Shown: positions 61,045 to 64,000 of the stretch, in pieces | Layout: each line of letters opens with the position of its first letter | Position numbering within the stretch: position 1 is the stretch's first letter | NCBI RefSeq assembly: GCF_016722765.1 | Contig: NZ_JAEQND010000009.1 | Location: 96,001-160,000, forward strand | DNA length: 64,000 nucleotides | From: Ramlibacter alkalitolerans | GTDB lineage: Bacteria > Pseudomonadota > Gammaproteobacteria > Burkholderiales > Burkholderiaceae_C | Reading direction: 5' to 3' | Notes under the pieces: generated by a model | Databases searched by the model: none | What the model was told of the DNA's origin: nothing | Seen by the model: only the letters and a program-made list of their open reading frames with translations | Program-made: the position numbers and the translations under genes

Positions 61045-62370
61045 TCAACGCACCAGCGCCGGCCGCTTCGGATCGAACTTCCACCCCGGCACCAGGAACT
61101 GCATCGCGGTCGCGTCGTCGCGGGCGCCCAGGCCGTGCTGCCGGTACAGCGCGTTGGCCTTCTCCAGCGCGCCTTCGTCGATCTCTATGCCCAGCCCGGG
61201 CTTCTTCGGCACGTCGACGTAACCGCCGCGGATCTGCAGCGGCTCCTTCGTCAGGCGCTGGCCGTCCTGCCAGATCCAGTGCGTGTCGATGGCCGTCACC
61301 TTGCCCGGCGCCGCGGCGCCGACATGCGTGAACATCGCCAGCGAAATGTCGAAGTGGTTGTTCGAATGCGAGCCCCAGGTCAGGCCCCAGTCGCGGCAGG
61401 TCTGCGCCACCCGCACCGATCCGGCCATGGTCCAGAAGTGCGGGTCCGCCAGCGGGATGTCGACCGACTGCAGCGACAGCGAATGCGCCAGCTGGCGCCA
61501 ATCCGTCGCCACCATGTTGGTCGCGGTCGGCAGGCCCGTGGCGCGCCGGAACTCCGCCATCACCTCGCGCCCGGAGAAGCCTTCCTCGGCGCCGCAGGGA
61601 TCTTCGGCGTAGGCGACGATGCCGCGCATCTTCTCGCCCAGCCGGATCGCGTCCTTCAGCAGCCAGCCGCCGTTGGGATCCAGCGTCACGCGCGCCTGCG
61701 GGAAGCGCTCGTGCAGCGCCGCCACGGCCTCGACTTCCGCATCGCCGGCCAGCACGCCGCCCTTGAGCTTGAAGTCCTGGAACCCATAGCGCTGCTGCGC
61801 CGCCTCGGCCAGGCGCACTACCGCCTGGGGCGTCAGCGCCTCCTCGTGGCGCAGGCGCAGCCAGTCGTCCTGCGCTTCCGGCTCGCCGGCATAAGGCAGG
61901 TCGGTCTTGCGGCGATCGCCGACGTAGAACAGGTAGCCGAGCATCTGCACCGATGCGCGCTGCTGGCCTTCGCCGAGGAGCGCCGCGACCGGCACGCCCA
62001 GGTGCTGGCCCTGCAGGTCCAGCAGCGCGGCTTCGACGGCCGTCACCGCGTGGATGGTCGTGCGCAGGTCGAAGGTCTGGTTGCCGCGGCCGCCGGCGTC
62101 GCGGTCCGCGAACTTCGCGCGCATCGCGTTCAGGATCGCCTGCAGGTTGCCGATGGCCTGGCCCTCCACCAGCGGGCGCGCGTCTTCCAGCGTCTGCCGG
62201 ATCTTCTCGCCGCCCGGCACTTCACCCAGGCCGGTGTGGCCGGCGTTGTCGGTGACGAGAACGATGTTGCGCGTGAAAAAGGGCGCGTGTGCGCCCGAGA
62301 GGTTCAGCAGCATGCCGTCCCGGCCGGCGACCGGGACGACGCGCATGCTCTTGACGACAGGCGTGCTCAT
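61045..62370 (-). CDS. gudD: Glucarate dehydratase
   Basis: 441 residues of the enolase superfamily, glucarate dehydratase subgroup. The N-terminal capping domain carries [20 protein letters not shown]. In the barrel, the KxK base is in [12 protein letters not shown] (about 197-208), metal ligands are in [16 protein letters not shown] and TNMVATD, and the general acid/base His is in [10 protein letters not shown] (about 337-346). It dehydrates D-glucarate (and often L-idarate) to 5-keto-4-deoxyglucarate. It runs into the same product as GarD. Typical length. Confidence 0.96.
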   Translation of the reverse strand: MSTPVVKSMRVVPVAGRDGMLLNLSGAHAPFFTRNIVLVTDNAGHTGLGEVPGGEKIRQTLEDARPLVEGQAIGNLQAILNAMRAKFADRDAGGRGNQTFDLRTTIHAVTAVEAALLDLQGQHLGVPVAALLGEGQQRASVQMLGYLFYVGDRRKTDLPYAGEPEAQDDWLRLRHEEALTPQAVVRLAEAAQQRYGFQDFKLKGGVLAGDAEVEAVAALHERFPQARVTLDPNGGWLLKDAIRLGEKMRGIVAYAEDPCGAEEGFSGREVMAEFRRATGLPTATNMVATDWRQLAHSLSLQSVDIPLADPHFWTMAGSVRVAQTCRDWGLTWGSHSNNHFDISLAMFTHVGAAAPGKVTAIDTHWIWQDGQRLTKEPLQIRGGYVDVPKKPGLGIEIDEGALEKANALYRQHGLGARDDATAMQFLVPGWKFDPKRPALVR

Positions 62371-62377
62371 GCTGCGA

Positions 62378-63337
62378 TCAGTCTGCAGTGATCTTGCGGG
62401 TCTCGATCAGCTGCTTCCACTTGGCGTATTCGGCCGCCTGGAATTTCGCGAACTGCTCCGGCGTGTTGGCCACGATCTCGAAACCCTGGGCCAGCAGCTT
62501 TTCCTTCACGGCCGGTTCGTTGAGCGATTCGGCGATGGCCTTCTGCAGCTTCGCCCGGACGTCCGCGGGGATGCCCTTGGGCGCCGCCACGGCCTGCCAC
62601 GATTGCACCTCGGCGCCCTTGATGCCCTGTTCCTGCAGCGTGGCCAGTTCCGGCAGCAGCGGCGAGCGCTTCTCGGAGGAGATCGCCAGCGCGCGCACCT
62701 TGCCGGCCTTGATGTGCTGGATGATGCTGTTGATGTTCACGAAGGCCGCATCGACCTGTCCGCCCAGCAGGTCGTTGATGGCCGGACCGCCCCCCTTGTA
62801 CGGGATGTGCAGTCCTTCGGTGCCGGTCTGTTGCCAGAGCAGTTCGGCCGAGAGGTGGTCGGACGAGCCGTTGCCCGAAGAGGCGAAGCTCACCTTGCCC
62901 GGGGTCTTCTTCAGGCCGGCCAGCAGGTCGGCGACGGTCTTGTACGGCGAGGCCGCGGGCACCACCAGCACGTTGGGCGCCTGCACGACGACGGTGACCG
63001 GATCGAAGTCCTTCAGCGCGTCGTACTGCACGCCCTTGATCAGGTGCGGCGCGATCACGAACGGGCCGAGCGAGGACACGAACAGCGTGTAGCCGTCCGG
63101 AGCGGCGCGCTTGACGAAGGCCGCGCCGATGGTGCCGGTGGCCCCCGGCTTGTTGTCGATGATCCAGGTGCCGCCGAGCTTTTCGGGCAGCTTCTGCGCC
63201 AGGATGCGGGCGATCGCGTCGGTCGATCCGCCCGGCGGGAAGGGCACGACCATCGTCACGGTCTTCTCGGGCCAGGCGGCGAACGCGCTCACGGCGGCGG
63301 CAGCCAGCGCCAGGCCCATCAGGGTCTTCTTGATCAT
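62378..63337 (-). CDS. Bug substrate-binding protein in the aldarate operon (first copy)
   Basis: 319 residues with a signal peptide [20 protein letters not shown]. Bug signature [46 protein letters not shown], then [16 protein letters not shown] 63337 has AAGGAGA close upstream, which fixes the start over an earlier in-frame codon. Placed between kdgD and gudD, 7 bp from gudD, so glucarate is the likely ligand. No transporter membrane genes are in the visible part of the operon. Confidence 0.94.
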   Translation of the reverse strand: MIKKTLMGLALAAAAVSAFAAWPEKTVTMVVPFPPGGSTDAIARILAQKLPEKLGGTWIIDNKPGATGTIGAAFVKRAAPDGYTLFVSSLGPFVIAPHLIKGVQYDALKDFDPVTVVVQAPNVLVVPAASPYKTVADLLAGLKKTPGKVSFASSGNGSSDHLSAELLWQQTGTEGLHIPYKGGGPAINDLLGGQVDAAFVNINSIIQHIKAGKVRALAISSEKRSPLLPELATLQEQGIKGAEVQSWQAVAAPKGIPADVRAKLQKAIAESLNEPAVKEKLLAQGFEIVANTPEQFAKFQAAEYAKWKQLIETRKITAD

Positions 63338-63363
63338 GGAGTCTCCTTGAAAAACGTTGTCTC

Positions 63364-64000
63364 TCATTGCGGGCCGAGCTTGCGGATCAGCGCGGCCAGT
63401 TCCTCGGCTTCCTGCGGCTTGAGGTCCGACAGCGGCGGGCGCACCCGGCCGGCGCTCTTGCCGACGATGGTGGCACCGGCCTTCACGATCGACACGGCAT
63501 AGCCTTCGCCTTTGGCGCGGATCGCGAGGTAGGGCAGGAAGAATTCATCGATCAGGCGGCCGGTGGTGGCCGTGTCGCCGGCCCAGTAGGCGTTGTAGAA
63601 CTCCATCGCGGTGCGCGGGATGAAGTTGAAGATCGCCGAGGAATACGTCGGCACGCCGAGCGCCTTGTACGCATGGGCGTAGACCTCGTGGGTGGGCATG
63701 CCGCCGATCATGGCGAAGCGATCGCCCAGCTTCTGGCGGATGGAGACCATGCGCTCGATGTCGCCGGTACCGTCCTTGAAGCCGATCAGGTTGGGGCAGC
63801 GCTCGGCCAGCTTCAGCAGCGATTCGGCGGTGAGCTTGGTGGCGCCGCGGTTGTACACGACCACGCCGATCTTCACGCTCCTGCAGACGGCCTCGACGTG
63901 CGCGACCAGGCCGTCCTGCGTCGCTTCGGTCAGGTAGTGCGGCAGCAGCAGCACGCCTTGCGCGCCATTGCGCTCGGCTTCCTGCGCGTACCGGATGGCC
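63364..64000 (-). CDS. kdgD: 5-dehydro-4-deoxyglucarate dehydratase (partial)
   Basis: The C-terminal 211 residues of a DapA-superfamily aldolase; the beginning lies beyond the window. The frame is open to the edge ([20 protein letters not shown]). The Schiff-base lysine is in [14 protein letters not shown], the tyrosine in [11 protein letters not shown], and the tail reads [19 protein letters not shown], all typical of KdgD. It decarboxylates and dehydrates 5-keto-4-deoxyglucarate to 2-oxoglutarate semialdehyde, feeding the dehydrogenase in this operon. Confidence 0.95.
   Translation of the reverse strand, partial: AIRYAQEAERNGAQGVLLLPHYLTEATQDGLVAHVEAVCRSVKIGVVVYNRGATKLTAESLLKLAERCPNLIGFKDGTGDIERMVSIRQKLGDRFAMIGGMPTHEVYAHAYKALGVPTYSSAIFNFIPRTAMEFYNAYWAGDTATTGRLIDEFFLPYLAIRAKGEGYAVSIVKAGATIVGKSAGRVRPPLSDLKPQEAEELAALIRKLGPQ

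Noticed and set aside
59449..62391. 980-codon open frame on the plus strand opposite the aldarate operon
   Set aside because: His/Arg/Gly-rich antisense shadow of the dehydrogenase and gudD genes, without ribosome site or motifs.

Overview
The window is high-GC (about 70% by eye), densely coded bacterial DNA. Four Bug-type (tripartite tricarboxylate transporter) receptors with no membrane subunits nearby, a split-orientation mosaic of LysR-controlled acid catabolism, and families such as DUF2917, bacteriohemerythrin and NadM-Nudix point to a Burkholderiales betaproteobacterium, probably Comamonadaceae (Ramlibacter/Variovorax-like). That assignment is inference; there is no rRNA in the window.

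Layout. 1-2.3 kb: an unresolved edge gene, then a LysR regulator divergent from glutaryl-CoA dehydrogenase. 2.3-5.9 kb (minus): a tight three-gene unit made of a TIR-transmembrane-glycan-hydrolase-like fusion, an exported four-cysteine protein and a membrane GT2 glycosyltransferase; this is the most unusual locus here. 6.0-10.3 kb: a coupled amidase, serine beta-lactamase-like hydrolase and GH13 enzyme. 10.3-17.7 kb: small hypothetical, lipoprotein, KTSC, MOSC, threonine dehydratase and alpha/beta-hydrolase genes, plus an amidase remnant. 17.8-20.8 kb: a coupled operon of a YihU-like reductase, a split thiamine-diphosphate decarboxylase and a GrdB-like reductase-family protein, plausibly for C3 sulfonates or related 2-oxoacids. 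21-24.7 kb: ZIP transporter, bacteriohemerythrin, CoA-transferase. 24.8-31.3 kb (minus): a complete dipeptide-type ABC importer headed by a DUF1028 protein; a palindromic repeat lies inside one of its ATPase genes. 31.5-37.4 kb: a duplicated-domain lipoprotein, Bug plus TPP enzyme, OsmC, DUF2892 and Crp/Fnr.

37.4-38.9 kb is a lower-GC island that reads as a small integron-cassette array without an integrase: a truncated addiction-module gene, half an attC-like site, hicBA, a full attC-like site, a cassette ORF and another half site. 39.2-48 kb: a monooxygenase remnant, malic enzyme maeB, and the glyoxylate/glycerate cluster gcl-hyi-glxR, next to a response regulator and a LysR gene. 48-56.7 kb: hydroxyacid dehydrogenase, Bug receptor, tRNA-Leu(CAG), hydrolase, solute-binding protein, chemotaxis receptor, GlcG-like protein, lytic transglycosylase, NadM-Nudix. 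56.9-64 kb (minus): an aldarate operon, kdgD - Bug - gudD - aldehyde dehydrogenase - Bug - garD, which would take up and convert glucarate and galactarate to 2-oxoglutarate.

Three families of dispersed palindromic repeats sit between genes. No CRISPR array, prophage, rRNA or recognisable insertion sequence was seen.
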